A program made the translations under genes and the position numbers. From Petrotoga mobilis SJ95 (GTDB lineage Bacteria > Thermotogota > Thermotogae > Petrotogales > Petrotogaceae): a stretch of DNA of 64,000 nt. Below, one piece after another: positions 43,004-52,030 of the stretch. Below the pieces are notes generated by a model. That model ran no database searches. It saw nothing but the letters and a program-made list of their open reading frames with translations, and was not told the origin of the DNA. Location of the stretch: positions 248,001 to 312,000 of the forward strand of contig NC_010003.1 in assembly GCF_000018605.1 (NCBI RefSeq), written 5' to 3'. How positions within the stretch are numbered: position 1 is the first letter of the stretch; each line of letters begins with the position of its first letter.

Positions 43004-44635
43004 TTGAACAACTCAATACCTATTTACGAAATGCCTGAAAATGAGCCAATTTTAAACTATGAGCCTGGAAGTAAAGAAAAAAAAGAATTGAAAGAAAAAC
43101 TTTCCAAACTAAAAAACGATAAAATCGAAATACCTCTTATAATAGGTGGGAAAGAAGTAAGAACCGGTGATCTTGGAAAATGTGTTATGCCACATGATCA
43201 TAACTATGTCTTAGCAGAATATCACAAAGCTAGTGAAAAAGAAATCGAAATGGCAATAAAAAGTTCCTTAGAGGCAAAGAAAGTGTGGGATAAATTTTCA
43301 TGGGTTGATAGACAATCCATTTTCAAAAAAGCAGCTGAACTGTTATCGACGAATTGGAGGTCAACATTAAATGCCGCTACCATGCTTGGTCAAAGCAAAA
43401 ATGTATTTCAAGCGGAAATAGATTCAGCCTGTGAATTGATAGACTTTTTGAGATTCAACTCATACTATGCAACAAAGATATACATGGATCAACCAAAATC
43501 TACAAAAGGTATTTGGAACAGATTAGAGTATAGACCTTTAGAAGGCTTTGTTTTCGCAGTTACTCCATTTAATTTTACTTCCATAGCAGGAAACCTACCC
43601 ACTGCTCCTGCTATCATGGGAAATACGGTTTTGTGGAAACCAGCATCTTCGGCCGTATATTCGGCATATTTCTTTATGAAATTGCTACAAGAAGCCGGCT
43701 TACCCGATGGCGTAATAAATTTCATACCTGGTTCAGGGTCCAAAATTGGAAGTATAGTTTTTAAAGATCCTAACTTTACGGGATTACATTTCACTGGTTC
43801 AGCTCCAACATTTCAAAATATGTGGGAAACAATTGGGAAGAACATAAGAAATTACAAAACTTACCCAAGAATAGTAGGGGAAACAGGTGGAAAAGACTTT
43901 GTGATTGCACACGAAAGTAGTGAAATAGAAACACTGGCAACAGCGCTAATTAGGGGAGCCTTTGAATATCAAGGTCAAAAATGTTCGGCTGTCTCAAGAG
44001 CTTATATACCTAACAACATCTGGCCGAAGGTAAAAGAAAATTTGATCGAAAATTTGAAAGAAATTAAAATCGGCTCTCCAGAAAATTTCACCAACTTTAT
44101 GAATGCTGTAATTGACAAAGAGGCTTTTGATAAGATAAAAAGTTACATAGATTTTGCAAAGGAAAGTAATGAAGCAGAAATAATCTATGATGGAAAGTGT
44201 GATGATTCTATTGGATATTTCATTGAGCCAACTGTAATATTAACTACTAATCCAAAGTTTAAAACTATGGAAGAAGAAATATTCGGCCCTGTTTTGAGTA
44301 TTTACGTTTACGATGCAAAAGAATTTGACAGTGTATTGAAATTATGTGATGAAACTTCACCCTATGGTTTGACTGGAGCGATCTTCGCTCAAGATAGAAA
44401 TGCTATTAAAAAGGCAGAAGAAGTACTCGTTAACGCTGCCGGAAACTTCTACATCAACGATAAACCTACAGGTGCTGTAGTAGCTCAACAACCGTTTGGT
44501 GGTTCAAGGGCTTCAGGAACAAACGACAAAGCTGGAAGCGTTATAAACCTTTTAAGATGGGTTTCCACCAGAGCAATTAAAGAAAATTTTGCTCCACCAA
44601 AAGATTTCAAATATCCATTCATGAAAGAAGAATGA
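43004..44635 (+). CDS. pruA: 1-pyrroline-5-carboxylate dehydrogenase
   Basis: Oxidises glutamate-gamma-semialdehyde to glutamate with NAD(P)+. 543 residues, as in the RocA/PruA2 type with an N-terminal extension. Catalytic Cys327 in EYQGQKCSAVSRAY and Glu293 in VGETGGKDF; the cofactor loop is FTGSAPTFQ; C-terminal QQPFGGSRASGTNDKAG is diagnostic for this subfamily. TTG start behind AAGGAGG. Together with the upstream complex it completes proline to glutamate. The hut operon of this window also ends in glutamate. Confidence 0.95.
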   Translation: MNNSIPIYEMPENEPILNYEPGSKEKKELKEKLSKLKNDKIEIPLIIGGKEVRTGDLGKCVMPHDHNYVLAEYHKASEKEIEMAIKSSLEAKKVWDKFSWVDRQSIFKKAAELLSTNWRSTLNAATMLGQSKNVFQAEIDSACELIDFLRFNSYYATKIYMDQPKSTKGIWNRLEYRPLEGFVFAVTPFNFTSIAGNLPTAPAIMGNTVLWKPASSAVYSAYFFMKLLQEAGLPDGVINFIPGSGSKIGSIVFKDPNFTGLHFTGSAPTFQNMWETIGKNIRNYKTYPRIVGETGGKDFVIAHESSEIETLATALIRGAFEYQGQKCSAVSRAYIPNNIWPKVKENLIENLKEIKIGSPENFTNFMNAVIDKEAFDKIKSYIDFAKESNEAEIIYDGKCDDSIGYFIEPTVILTTNPKFKTMEEEIFGPVLSIYVYDAKEFDSVLKLCDETSPYGLTGAIFAQDRNAIKKAEEVLVNAAGNFYINDKPTGAVVAQQPFGGSRASGTNDKAGSVINLLRWVSTRAIKENFAPPKDFKYPFMKEE

Positions 44636-44663
44636 AGACAGCCTCACGGCAGGTAAAGAAAAT

Positions 44664-44686
44664 GTCCCCACCAGGGGACTTTTTTG
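44664..44686 (+). terminator. Terminator of the proline operon
   Basis: GTCCCC-ACCA-GGGGAC followed by TTTTTTG. Confidence 0.9.
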
Positions 44687-44687
44687 T

Positions 44688-44762
44688 TGGAGCGGATAAT
44701 GGGATTCGAACCCACGACCCCTTGCTTGGCAAGCAAGTGCTCTACCGCTGAGCTATATCCGC
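44688..44762 (-). tRNA. tRNA-Gly (anticodon GCC)
   Basis: 75 bases on the minus strand with GCGGATA acceptor stem, anticodon loop TTGCCAA, T arm with GTTCGAATC, encoded CCA. Confidence 0.96.
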
Positions 44763-44772
44763 AATATTTGGC

Positions 44773-44860
44773 TGGTGCGCGAGGTGGGACTTGAACCCAC
44801 ACGGATTATAAATCCACAGGATTCTAAGTCCTGCGCGTCTGCCAGTTCCGCCACTCGCGC
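44773..44860 (-). tRNA. tRNA-Leu (anticodon TAG)
   Basis: 88 bases, class II with long variable arm; acceptor GCGCGAG / CTCGCGC, anticodon loop CTTAGAA, encoded CCA. Confidence 0.96.
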
Positions 44861-44877
44861 TAATAACTATAAAAAAA

Positions 44878-44953
44878 TGGTGACCCGCCTGGGATTCGAA
44901 CCCAGGACCCTTTGATTAAAAGTCAAATGCTCTACCAGCTGAGCTAGCGGGTC
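44878..44953 (-). tRNA. tRNA-Lys (anticodon TTT)
   Basis: 76 bases; acceptor GACCCGC / GCGGGTC, anticodon loop CTTTTAA, T arm CTGGG-TTCGAAT-CCCAG, encoded CCA. First gene of the Lys-Leu-Gly tRNA cluster. Confidence 0.96.
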
Positions 44954-45093
44954 ACTTAGTAGTTACATATATCAAAATTCTTTTTTGCAACCGTTGAATA
45001 TTATAACCGCTCACAACACTTTTGTCAAGTACAAAGTTAAAACAACAAGTAAAATTGAGTTTAATATTCATAGCTTTTTTAATTCTTTTACAA

Positions 45094-46155
45094 TTATCTC
45101 TCTTCTTTCAGAAAAACTTTAGACGAGACAAACAAGAGAAAAAGCCCTCCTACAAACAAAACCAAATTAATTATTAAAAATTCGTTTAAGTTAATCTGTT
45201 TGATATTTCCTGTGTACCTTATTACATCCACCACATACTTAACCGGTAAAATATTACTTACCCATCTGACAGAAGTGGGCAAAAATTCAACAGGGAAATA
45301 TACCCCTGAAAAGAAAGTCATTACAACATAAAGGATAGAAGCAATTTCTATTGTTACCGAAGGTTCTTTGAACAACAATAAAAGCAATATCCCAAATCCC
45401 ATCATTCCTATAGATGAAGTAAAAAACACTATAACAAGCAGTCCCCAGTTGAATGTCAAACTCAAATCAAATATTATTTTACCCAAAAAAACTATAATAA
45501 ACATGGATATGAGATTCAAAAAAAGCTTAGTGGATGAAGCCGATAAAGTAAATTCTATCGGTTTCATTGGTGAGGCTTTAAATCTTTTAATTGTACCTAG
45601 TTTTCGATATCTTCCAAATACATTTATCATTGAAAACATTCCACCTGATAAAAGCGATAATCCTATAACCCCTGTCAAAATAAAATCCAAAGAATTTTCT
45701 TGACTTTCTCCTATGGGGGTTTCAACAAATTCCAAGTTTATATAATCTTCATTCATACCTATTAAATACTTTTTCAAAAAACTTTGCAATTTTAACTTTA
45801 AAAATATATTGCTCTGATTATTTATGTCTGTTTCTTTTTCGACAAAAGTTATTTGATTATTCTCAACCATAATTATTCCAATATCGATTTGATCACTTTC
45901 TAAAGCTTGACTTAAAGAGTTTTTGTCCTCAAAAATCAAAATTTCATAAGGAAGAGCTTCTACAATTCCCCCTTCAAAGTTACCAGCGATTCCCAATTTA
46001 TATTCCACACTTTGGTCAGTTTCTGTACCAAAAATAAACCCGAAAAGCAACAGCAATAGTACAGGTAGAAGTAGGGTAAAGAACACTTCTATACCGTTTC
46101 TAAAGGTTTCTTTATAAAATATACTCATTAACGAAAACATGCGATTATTTTTCAC
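45094..46155 (-). CDS. ABC-2 type exporter permease
   Basis: 353 residues: one N-terminal helix (FFTLLLPVLLLLLFGFIFG), a long extracytoplasmic domain (about residues 45-165), then five helices, the YhgE/NatB-like layout. The pattern SGVYFPVEFLP before the last helices is common in ABC2_membrane_3 drug and lipid exporters. GTG start at 46155, six bases after GGGGATGG and overlapping the previous gene by 11 bases, so the two permeases are coupled and probably form a heterodimer. Confidence 0.87.
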   Translation of the reverse strand: MKNNRMFSLMSIFYKETFRNGIEVFFTLLLPVLLLLLFGFIFGTETDQSVEYKLGIAGNFEGGIVEALPYEILIFEDKNSLSQALESDQIDIGIIMVENNQITFVEKETDINNQSNIFLKLKLQSFLKKYLIGMNEDYINLEFVETPIGESQENSLDFILTGVIGLSLLSGGMFSMINVFGRYRKLGTIKRFKASPMKPIEFTLSASSTKLFLNLISMFIIVFLGKIIFDLSLTFNWGLLVIVFFTSSIGMMGFGILLLLLFKEPSVTIEIASILYVVMTFFSGVYFPVEFLPTSVRWVSNILPVKYVVDVIRYTGNIKQINLNEFLIINLVLFVGGLFLLFVSSKVFLKEER

Positions 46156-47287
46156 GGTAAACCATCCCCTTATAACTCATCGAAAAGATTAAGATAGATG
46201 CCATCATCCAGATAACAGGAACAATTATATTAACGGGGACAAGAACATTACCAGTCATCAACTTTCTCAACCCATCTACTAAATAAGTAGCAGGGTTAAA
46301 ATAAACGTACCATCTTATAAACCAAGGTGTATTAGTAACTTCAAAATAAAATCCGCTTAAAAAAATGGTCGCTTGATATATGACCTGAGAAATCGCTTCG
46401 GCGGATCCCATATTTTTATAGAATGAAGAAAGAAGAAGGCCAACACTCAGTATTACCAGGATTGAAAAACCACTGTAAGCTATAAACCCTGGTTTATATA
46501 TATATGAACTAACATCAAAAAGGTAAGCCTCAATGTATAAAACTATCAAAGAAATTAACAGTAAAATGAGATGTGAAAGTAAAAAACTAAAAAAATATTC
46601 GTTCCCTTTTATAGGAGTAGAGTTTAGTTTTTTAAAAACCCCTTTTTCAACGTAATATGAAAAATCAAAAGGCATATTAAATACAGCTACTGTCAAAACA
46701 GACATCAAAATAATGGCAGGAAATAGGAAATCTCTGTATCTATAAGGTTCTGATTGTTTTATCCCTATAATCTCTTCATTAACAGTTAGTTTTACTTCTT
46801 CCCCTCTTGTATACATCATTATATTGATTTCATCTATAAATACTTCAAAAATGTCTTTTGCATACATAGAAGCACTATCGTTGGTATAATAAACTTTTAT
46901 ATCAGGAACCTCAGTGGTTTCGATAAAAAATTTCAGATTCAGCAAATTAAAGTTTTCAGGGAACACTACAAAAGCACTTATTTCAGAATTTTTTAAATTC
47001 TGAAGCCCTTTTTCAAAAGAATCATACTCTACTACTTGAAAAGGGATATCATTGGAATCCGATGGAGAAAAGACATCATCGAAGGTGGTTTTTATTACTC
47101 CCTGCAAAGGCTCTTCGTAATATATTCCAACCTTCAAATCCAAATTTTCCGAGGTGCCAATATTTTCAAAGATACCCACGAATAAAACGAAAAATAACGT
47201 AGGAAATATTATAGTCCAAAAAGGAACAGCAAATTCTCTTGAAGAATTAACAAAAAAGGCCTTTGTGAGATTTCTGATTTTTTTCAT
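46145..47287 (-). CDS. ABC-2 type exporter permease
   Basis: 380 residues with the same layout as its downstream partner: one N-terminal helix, large external domain, five C-terminal helices, and FLSGFYFEVTNTPWFIRWY in the position of the partner's FFSGVYFP. ATG after AGGTGAG. Sits 10 bases after the ATPase gene. Substrate unknown; candidates are drugs, lipids or Na+. Confidence 0.86.
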   Translation of the reverse strand: MKKIRNLTKAFFVNSSREFAVPFWTIIFPTLFFVLFVGIFENIGTSENLDLKVGIYYEEPLQGVIKTTFDDVFSPSDSNDIPFQVVEYDSFEKGLQNLKNSEISAFVVFPENFNLLNLKFFIETTEVPDIKVYYTNDSASMYAKDIFEVFIDEINIMMYTRGEEVKLTVNEEIIGIKQSEPYRYRDFLFPAIILMSVLTVAVFNMPFDFSYYVEKGVFKKLNSTPIKGNEYFFSFLLSHLILLLISLIVLYIEAYLFDVSSYIYKPGFIAYSGFSILVILSVGLLLSSFYKNMGSAEAISQVIYQATIFLSGFYFEVTNTPWFIRWYVYFNPATYLVDGLRKLMTGNVLVPVNIIVPVIWMMASILIFSMSYKGMVYREK

Positions 47288-47297
47288 GCTATCTCAC

Positions 47298-48224
47298 CTA
47301 ATCCCTTAAGCTTTTCCCGGTTAAATGGAGAAAAACATCCTCTAAGTTAGGCTTTCTAATAACAATATTCGATATATCAAATTTCTGTATTTTTGCATCC
47401 TCAAATATTTTTACAAGAGCACCTTCTACATCTTTTGTTTCTATGGTATAAAAATTTTCGCTTTTGGTGACTTGAAAATTTGCATCTTTGAAAAGCTCTT
47501 CTTTTACCTCATCAAAATTCCCATTAGAGTTAATTTCAAAGGTGATTATGGAATCCATTTTCAATGAATGTATAAGCTCATTAAGTGTTCCTTGGGCTAT
47601 TACCCTGCCTTGATCAAAAATGTAGATCCTATCAGCCAAAAATTCAGCTTCTTCCATATAATGGGTAGTTAGTATTATGGTCTTCCCGGAATTTCTTAAG
47701 TCTTCTATTTTTTCCCATGTACTTCTTCTTGCTTGAGGATCTAACCCTGTAGTTGGCTCATCAAGAAACAACAACACAGGATCGTTAATTACCGCTGTAG
47801 CTAACGCTAATCTTTGTAATTGTCCACCTGAAAGTTTCGATACCCTACTATTCTTTTTTTCTTCAAGATTAAAATCTTTCATAATCTTATTTACATCAAG
47901 ACTGTTTTTGTATAATCCCGAGAACGCCTTAAGGGTTTCCAAAACTTTTAAATTTGGGAAAAAATTAGTATCTTGTAATTGAATGCCTATTCTTTCCTTA
48001 ATATTAGAATCTACGTTTTCTATCTTTTTCCCGAAATAGTAAATTTCTCCAGCATCTTTCTTTCTTAATCCTTCTATTATTTCAAGTGTTGTTGTTTTTC
48101 CAGCACCATTTGGCCCTAAAATAGCAACAATCTCTCCTTTTTTTACATCAAAAGAAACATCGTCAACCGCTTTTACGTTCTTATAATACTTCTTCAAATT
48201 CTTCACTTCAATAATACTCTCCAT
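47298..48224 (-). CDS. ABC exporter ATPase (DrrA/NatA/CcmA type)
   Basis: 308 residues from ATG 48224, nine bases after AGGGGGG; the frame is open to 48251 but that would put the start ahead of the ribosome site. Walker A GPNGAGKTT, signature LSGGQLQRLALA, Walker B LLFLDEPTTGLDP, switch His in TTHYMEEAEFLADR, and the C-terminal domain of about 90 residues typical of ABC-2 exporters. Leads the exporter operon with two permeases. Confidence 0.94.
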   Translation of the reverse strand: MESIIEVKNLKKYYKNVKAVDDVSFDVKKGEIVAILGPNGAGKTTTLEIIEGLRKKDAGEIYYFGKKIENVDSNIKERIGIQLQDTNFFPNLKVLETLKAFSGLYKNSLDVNKIMKDFNLEEKKNSRVSKLSGGQLQRLALATAVINDPVLLFLDEPTTGLDPQARRSTWEKIEDLRNSGKTIILTTHYMEEAEFLADRIYIFDQGRVIAQGTLNELIHSLKMDSIITFEINSNGNFDEVKEELFKDANFQVTKSENFYTIETKDVEGALVKIFEDAKIQKFDISNIVIRKPNLEDVFLHLTGKSLRD

Positions 48225-48254
48225 AATGAACATCCCCCCTATAATATCCAAAAC

Positions 48255-49592
48255 CTAAGCCTCTTCTAAAACGTTTCTAAGCCATTTCTTACTTCTGTAT
48301 CTGAAAAAAAGAATTATGGATTTTATAATCTCTTCCATCATTGTTAAAAAGTAGACGGTGGGAAAACTCAAATCTAATATCAGTCCTCCAACCGCAGCTA
48401 GAGGAACACCTATAAGCCATAACGTAGAGGCTTCAACCAAAAAAGAGAATCTTGTATCTCCTCCGGCTCTTAAAAATCCGACAACGTTCATACCGTTGAA
48501 GATCTTCACCGGAAGAAAACCCATTGAAATAACTATTGTGACTTTTACCATATTTTTAACTTCTTCTGAAACATCGAATACATCAACTACTAAAAATGTA
48601 GTTACTATCCCTATAATAGCTGCTATTACACTTATTAACTCCGCTAATTTTAAGGCTTTTTTAGAAGTTTCAAAGGCTTCTTCAAATTTAGATACTCCCA
48701 ATATATTTCCAATAATTACAGATGCGGCGTTTGCTATAGAAAAAGTCACAGAAACCGCAAACCCTTCTATAGTTGACATAACTCTTTGAGCAGCTATAAC
48801 ATCAGTTCCCATATGGGCATAAACAACAGAATACATAGTGAACCCCAATGACCAGGCAAATTCATTTGCCAAAGTAGGTAAGGCGTAATGAAAGAAGTTT
48901 TTCACAAATTTTGAATTCAATTCTGCAACATGTTTAAAATATGCTCTCCCGGGGAGCTTTCCAACGTAAACTATAAAAACTGTTGCAATACATCCTATTG
49001 CCCTAGCAATCAAAGTCCCTATTGCAGCACCTTTTATACCTAAAACAGGGAAACCAAGCTTACCAAAGATTAGCAAATAATTTAGAACGATGTTTGTAGA
49101 TAATTCTATAATAGTTATTATCAATGGCAAATGAGCCTTTCCTATGCTTCTAAGCATAAAAGAAAAAACCATCGTAATTGCAAATAAGGGGTAACTGAAA
49201 GCAATTACCTTTAAATAAGGGATTCCCGCTTTTATAACTTCAATATCTGGACTAAAAAATCTCAAAACCATTTCTGGCGCGAAATAACTCAATAAAAAGA
49301 ATGGAATAGAGAAAAGAAGGGAGGACAAGATAGTTAACGCAACGGAACGGGATAAACCATCCTCATCTTTTTTCCCCCAATACTGGGCAAAGAAAATGCC
49401 TCCTCCAGAGACTAATCCAAATAATATTAAGTTGTACAAGAAGAAAAACTGGTTTGAAAGTCCAACCGAAGCGATGGCAACCTCCCCCAAAAGGCCAATC
49501 ATTAAGGTATCAACAAAATTAACACTTGTAAAGATAACTTGCTGAAGGGCTATCGGGAAAGCTATTCTTATTATTCTTTTGTAGATATCCAT
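48255..49592 (-). CDS. MATE family efflux transporter
   Basis: 445 residues, twelve helices, no signal peptide. FPIALQQVIFTSVNFVDTLMIGLLGEVAIASVGLSNQ at the N terminus and the mirrored GFAVSVTFSIANAASVIIGNILG in the second half are the MATE motifs. It uses Na+ or H+ gradients to expel drugs or metabolites. ATG 49592 is five bases after GGGGGT. It lies 30 bases upstream of the ABC exporter ATPase, so the efflux genes are one transcript. Confidence 0.92.
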   Translation of the reverse strand: MDIYKRIIRIAFPIALQQVIFTSVNFVDTLMIGLLGEVAIASVGLSNQFFFLYNLILFGLVSGGGIFFAQYWGKKDEDGLSRSVALTILSSLLFSIPFFLLSYFAPEMVLRFFSPDIEVIKAGIPYLKVIAFSYPLFAITMVFSFMLRSIGKAHLPLIITIIELSTNIVLNYLLIFGKLGFPVLGIKGAAIGTLIARAIGCIATVFIVYVGKLPGRAYFKHVAELNSKFVKNFFHYALPTLANEFAWSLGFTMYSVVYAHMGTDVIAAQRVMSTIEGFAVSVTFSIANAASVIIGNILGVSKFEEAFETSKKALKLAELISVIAAIIGIVTTFLVVDVFDVSEEVKNMVKVTIVISMGFLPVKIFNGMNVVGFLRAGGDTRFSFLVEASTLWLIGVPLAAVGGLILDLSFPTVYFLTMMEEIIKSIILFFRYRSKKWLRNVLEEA

Positions 49593-49768
49593 TGGAACCC
49601 CCACAATACATTTTGTAAAACGAAGAATATATACACAAAAGAAATTCTATCATAACTGTCATGGCTTTTATTCTAAAAAATATGAAAATAATTGTTAAGA
49701 ATCACTCGAAAGAAAAACTGTGAATTTACTAGAGTAAAATTGGACAATATCAAATACTAGAAAGAAAT

Positions 49769-49804
49769 AAGTCTACTCAAAAAGAGTTTTCTCAGAGCAG
49801 ACTT
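49769..49804 (-). terminator. Terminator of the glp operon
   Basis: AAGTCTACTC pairs with GAGCAGACTT apart from one mismatch, with an inner GAGTTTTCTC hairpin; it is placed after the glpP stop. Confidence 0.65.
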
Positions 49805-49844
49805 AGTATACAACTTCTTTATTATATACTTTTAAATAATCTTT

Positions 49845-50402
49845 TCACCACAAATCTTTAGCACTTGTAGAAATAGCATGGATACCATTCTTAAAGAGTT
49901 CCAGAACTTCCTCTTCTTTACTGATTAATCCTCCAGCTATCAAACATACTTTTGTTCCTATATTTTCTAAAAAATATGGTGCTGCTATCGCTGGTAATAT
50001 TTCAAAGGCATCAGGTTGAGAAGTTTTTTCCAGAAAATTTACAACAGATTTTAAAGAATTAGAATCTATCAAAAACACCCTTTGAACTGCCATTAAATTT
50101 TCTTGCATAGCTGTTTTTATAGCGTTATTTTTTGTAGATATTATTCCATCACATAATTGTTTACGAGCTAAATACTCAATACCTTTTTTATCAGAAGCGA
50201 TACCTTCTAGTAAATCGATATTGATAAATAACTTTTTATTAAATTGTTTTACAATGGGCATAACATCTTCTAAAATTAATATAGATCCCGTAAGCAAAAA
50301 GATGATAGGGGATTCAGTTTTTAAAGCATCATCTAAGTCTTCTAAATTTCTGACGGCAGGAATTATCGTATTTTTTTTGATTAAATTACATAAACTATTC
50401 AT
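49845..50402 (-). CDS. glpP: Glycerol-3-phosphate responsive antiterminator
   Basis: 185-residue RNA-binding regulator; with glycerol-3-phosphate bound it prevents termination in leaders of glp mRNAs. It has the half-TIM-barrel-like pattern of GlpP: IIPAVRNLEDLDDALKTESPIIFLLTG, KQFNKKLFINIDLLEGIASDKKGIEYL, DGIISTKNNAIKTA, QRVFLIDSNSL, and PDAFEILPAIAAPYF...VCLIAGGLISKEEEV, which holds the phosphate-binding loop. ATG 50402 is six bases after AGGAG. Last gene of the glpA operon, so it may be autoregulated. Likely RNA targets are the leaders at 53483-53560 and 60577-60688. Confidence 0.92.
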   Translation of the reverse strand: MNSLCNLIKKNTIIPAVRNLEDLDDALKTESPIIFLLTGSILILEDVMPIVKQFNKKLFINIDLLEGIASDKKGIEYLARKQLCDGIISTKNNAIKTAMQENLMAVQRVFLIDSNSLKSVVNFLEKTSQPDAFEILPAIAAPYFLENIGTKVCLIAGGLISKEEEVLELFKNGIHAISTSAKDLW

Positions 50403-50433
50403 TTTATCTCCTATCAAGATACTTTTTTGTATC

Positions 50434-50826
50434 TTATTTTTTTCTATTCACACTTCTAGTAGCTATTATATCACTACCTGTGTCCAATATATTTTGTATA
50501 ACAACATCCCCTCTTTTGATAGGTGCTTTTACCTTTGTTTCTTTTAATATTTTCATTATGTCATTTATAAGTCTTAATGGAACGGGTTTATCAGACCTAA
50601 CCGAAGCCATCGGGATTTCTCCATCTTCTACTTTTACGCTTGTTACCACAACTCTTAAAGGATCGGTGATTTCTTGCTTTACAAATTCTAATCCTCTTTT
50701 GCATCTGTTCCCTTTAACTTCTACAATTTCTATTTCATCCGCGTCTGCATAAATAACGTTTATTTTACATCCCAAAGGACAAGTTGTACAAACTACTTTC
50801 TTTTTTTTATATTCAACCGAGTTCAC
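50434..50826 (-). CDS. DUF1667 protein of the glycerol-3-phosphate dehydrogenase cluster
   Basis: About 130 residues with four cysteines: CTTCPLGCKI and NRCKRG, a small probable iron-sulfur or zinc domain, followed by a RVVVTSVKVEDGEIPMASVRSDKPVP segment. DUF1667 genes are regularly found beside glpA-type and FAD oxidoreductase genes in Thermotogota and clostridia, so it is probably an electron-transfer subunit. GTG 50826, six bases after AGAGGTGA, fits best; GTG 50832 is the alternative. It overlaps the previous gene. Confidence 0.83.
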   Translation of the reverse strand: MNSVEYKKKKVVCTTCPLGCKINVIYADADEIEIVEVKGNRCKRGLEFVKQEITDPLRVVVTSVKVEDGEIPMASVRSDKPVPLRLINDIMKILKETKVKAPIKRGDVVIQNILDTGSDIIATRSVNRKK

Positions 50827-52030
50827 GTGCACTCACCTCTATTTCTTTCAAATTCTTATCCTTAAATGGTTTCATGGAAATTTCAATCATTTCAGATGGT
50901 CTGGCCTCTTCTTCCACCATCTTAATTCCAAGAGGTTCTACTGTAACTTCTGCTCTTTTGAAAGTTTTTGAAACTCTAAGGTACAATTTTGTCCTTTCGT
51001 TGGGATCTATATACATTGGATGCATTATATTTATGTTTTTCCCTTTTATAACTTTTACCTTTTGTTCAGGAAAGTACTGATTTTGTGCATACAGAGCTGC
51101 ATATTTACCGGCTTTTTCTCCTTCTCTTGAAACATAGTCCACTAAATCAAATACAACTGTACAGTTACCAGCTGCAAAGATCCAATCTTCAGAGGTTTGG
51201 TTTGTATTAGATGTGATAAATCCAGGACCAGTTTCAACAAATTTAATAGGATCTGTTAAAGGTATGAGGCCCACTGAGGTTACGAGAGAATCTACGTTGA
51301 ATATCTTTTCGGTATTTGGAATGATTTGTCTATTTTCATCCACTTGAGATACGTAAACTTTACCTAATCTCTTATTTCCCTCTACCCTTGTGACGGTATG
51401 GGAAAGATACAATGGAATATTATAATCTCTGAGACATTGTTGAACGTTCCTTTCCAACCCACCTGGGTATGGCAAAATTTCTACAACACCTTTAACTTCT
51501 ATTCCCTCTAAATGAAGCCTGCGAGCCATTATCAATCCAATATCTCCAGAACCAACTATCAAGGCGCTATTAGCTGGCTTAAGATTTTGAAGGTTGATGT
51601 ATTTTTGAGCTACTCCTGCAGTAAAAATACCAGCAACCCTGTCTCCAGGAACCGCAAGTGAATTAAAATGTCTTTCTCTTGCCCCTGTTGCCATAACTAA
51701 AGCCTTTGTTTTTATCTCGTGTATCCCTTTATGATTCACAAAAGTCAATTGTTTATCTTTATTCACATTCAACACAAAGGCACTGTTCAATATTTTTATA
51801 TTCGTATTGGCTAATTCTTCTTGAAGCGTTTCTTTGAATTCTGGACCAGTTAAATCCTTTCTATAGTAATGTATCCCAAAACCATTGTGAATACATTGAT
51901 TTAAAACTCCACCGTTTTCTTCTTCCCTTTCTATAAGAATAACGTTTGCACCATTTTTATCTGCAGCCTTAGCAGCGGCCATTCCTCCTCCGCCACCACC
52001 TAATACAACAACATCTGTTTCGTATTTCAT
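50813..52030 (-). CDS. FAD/NAD oxidoreductase of the glycerol-3-phosphate dehydrogenase complex
   Basis: 405 residues, from ATG 52030 overlapping the glpA stop by four bases with GAGGTGAG upstream. VVVLGGGGGGMAAAKAADKNG binds FAD; VGSGDIGLIMARRLHLEG binds NAD. GVLNQCIHNGFG carries a single Cys near the flavin, not a CxxC pair. Paralogous to the N-terminal part of 39883-41526. It probably passes electrons from the GlpA-type subunit to NAD+ or to another carrier. Confidence 0.88.
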   Translation of the reverse strand: MKYETDVVVLGGGGGGMAAAKAADKNGANVILIEREEENGGVLNQCIHNGFGIHYYRKDLTGPEFKETLQEELANTNIKILNSAFVLNVNKDKQLTFVNHKGIHEIKTKALVMATGARERHFNSLAVPGDRVAGIFTAGVAQKYINLQNLKPANSALIVGSGDIGLIMARRLHLEGIEVKGVVEILPYPGGLERNVQQCLRDYNIPLYLSHTVTRVEGNKRLGKVYVSQVDENRQIIPNTEKIFNVDSLVTSVGLIPLTDPIKFVETGPGFITSNTNQTSEDWIFAAGNCTVVFDLVDYVSREGEKAGKYAALYAQNQYFPEQKVKVIKGKNINIMHPMYIDPNERTKLYLRVSKTFKRAEVTVEPLGIKMVEEEARPSEMIEISMKPFKDKNLKEIEVSARELG

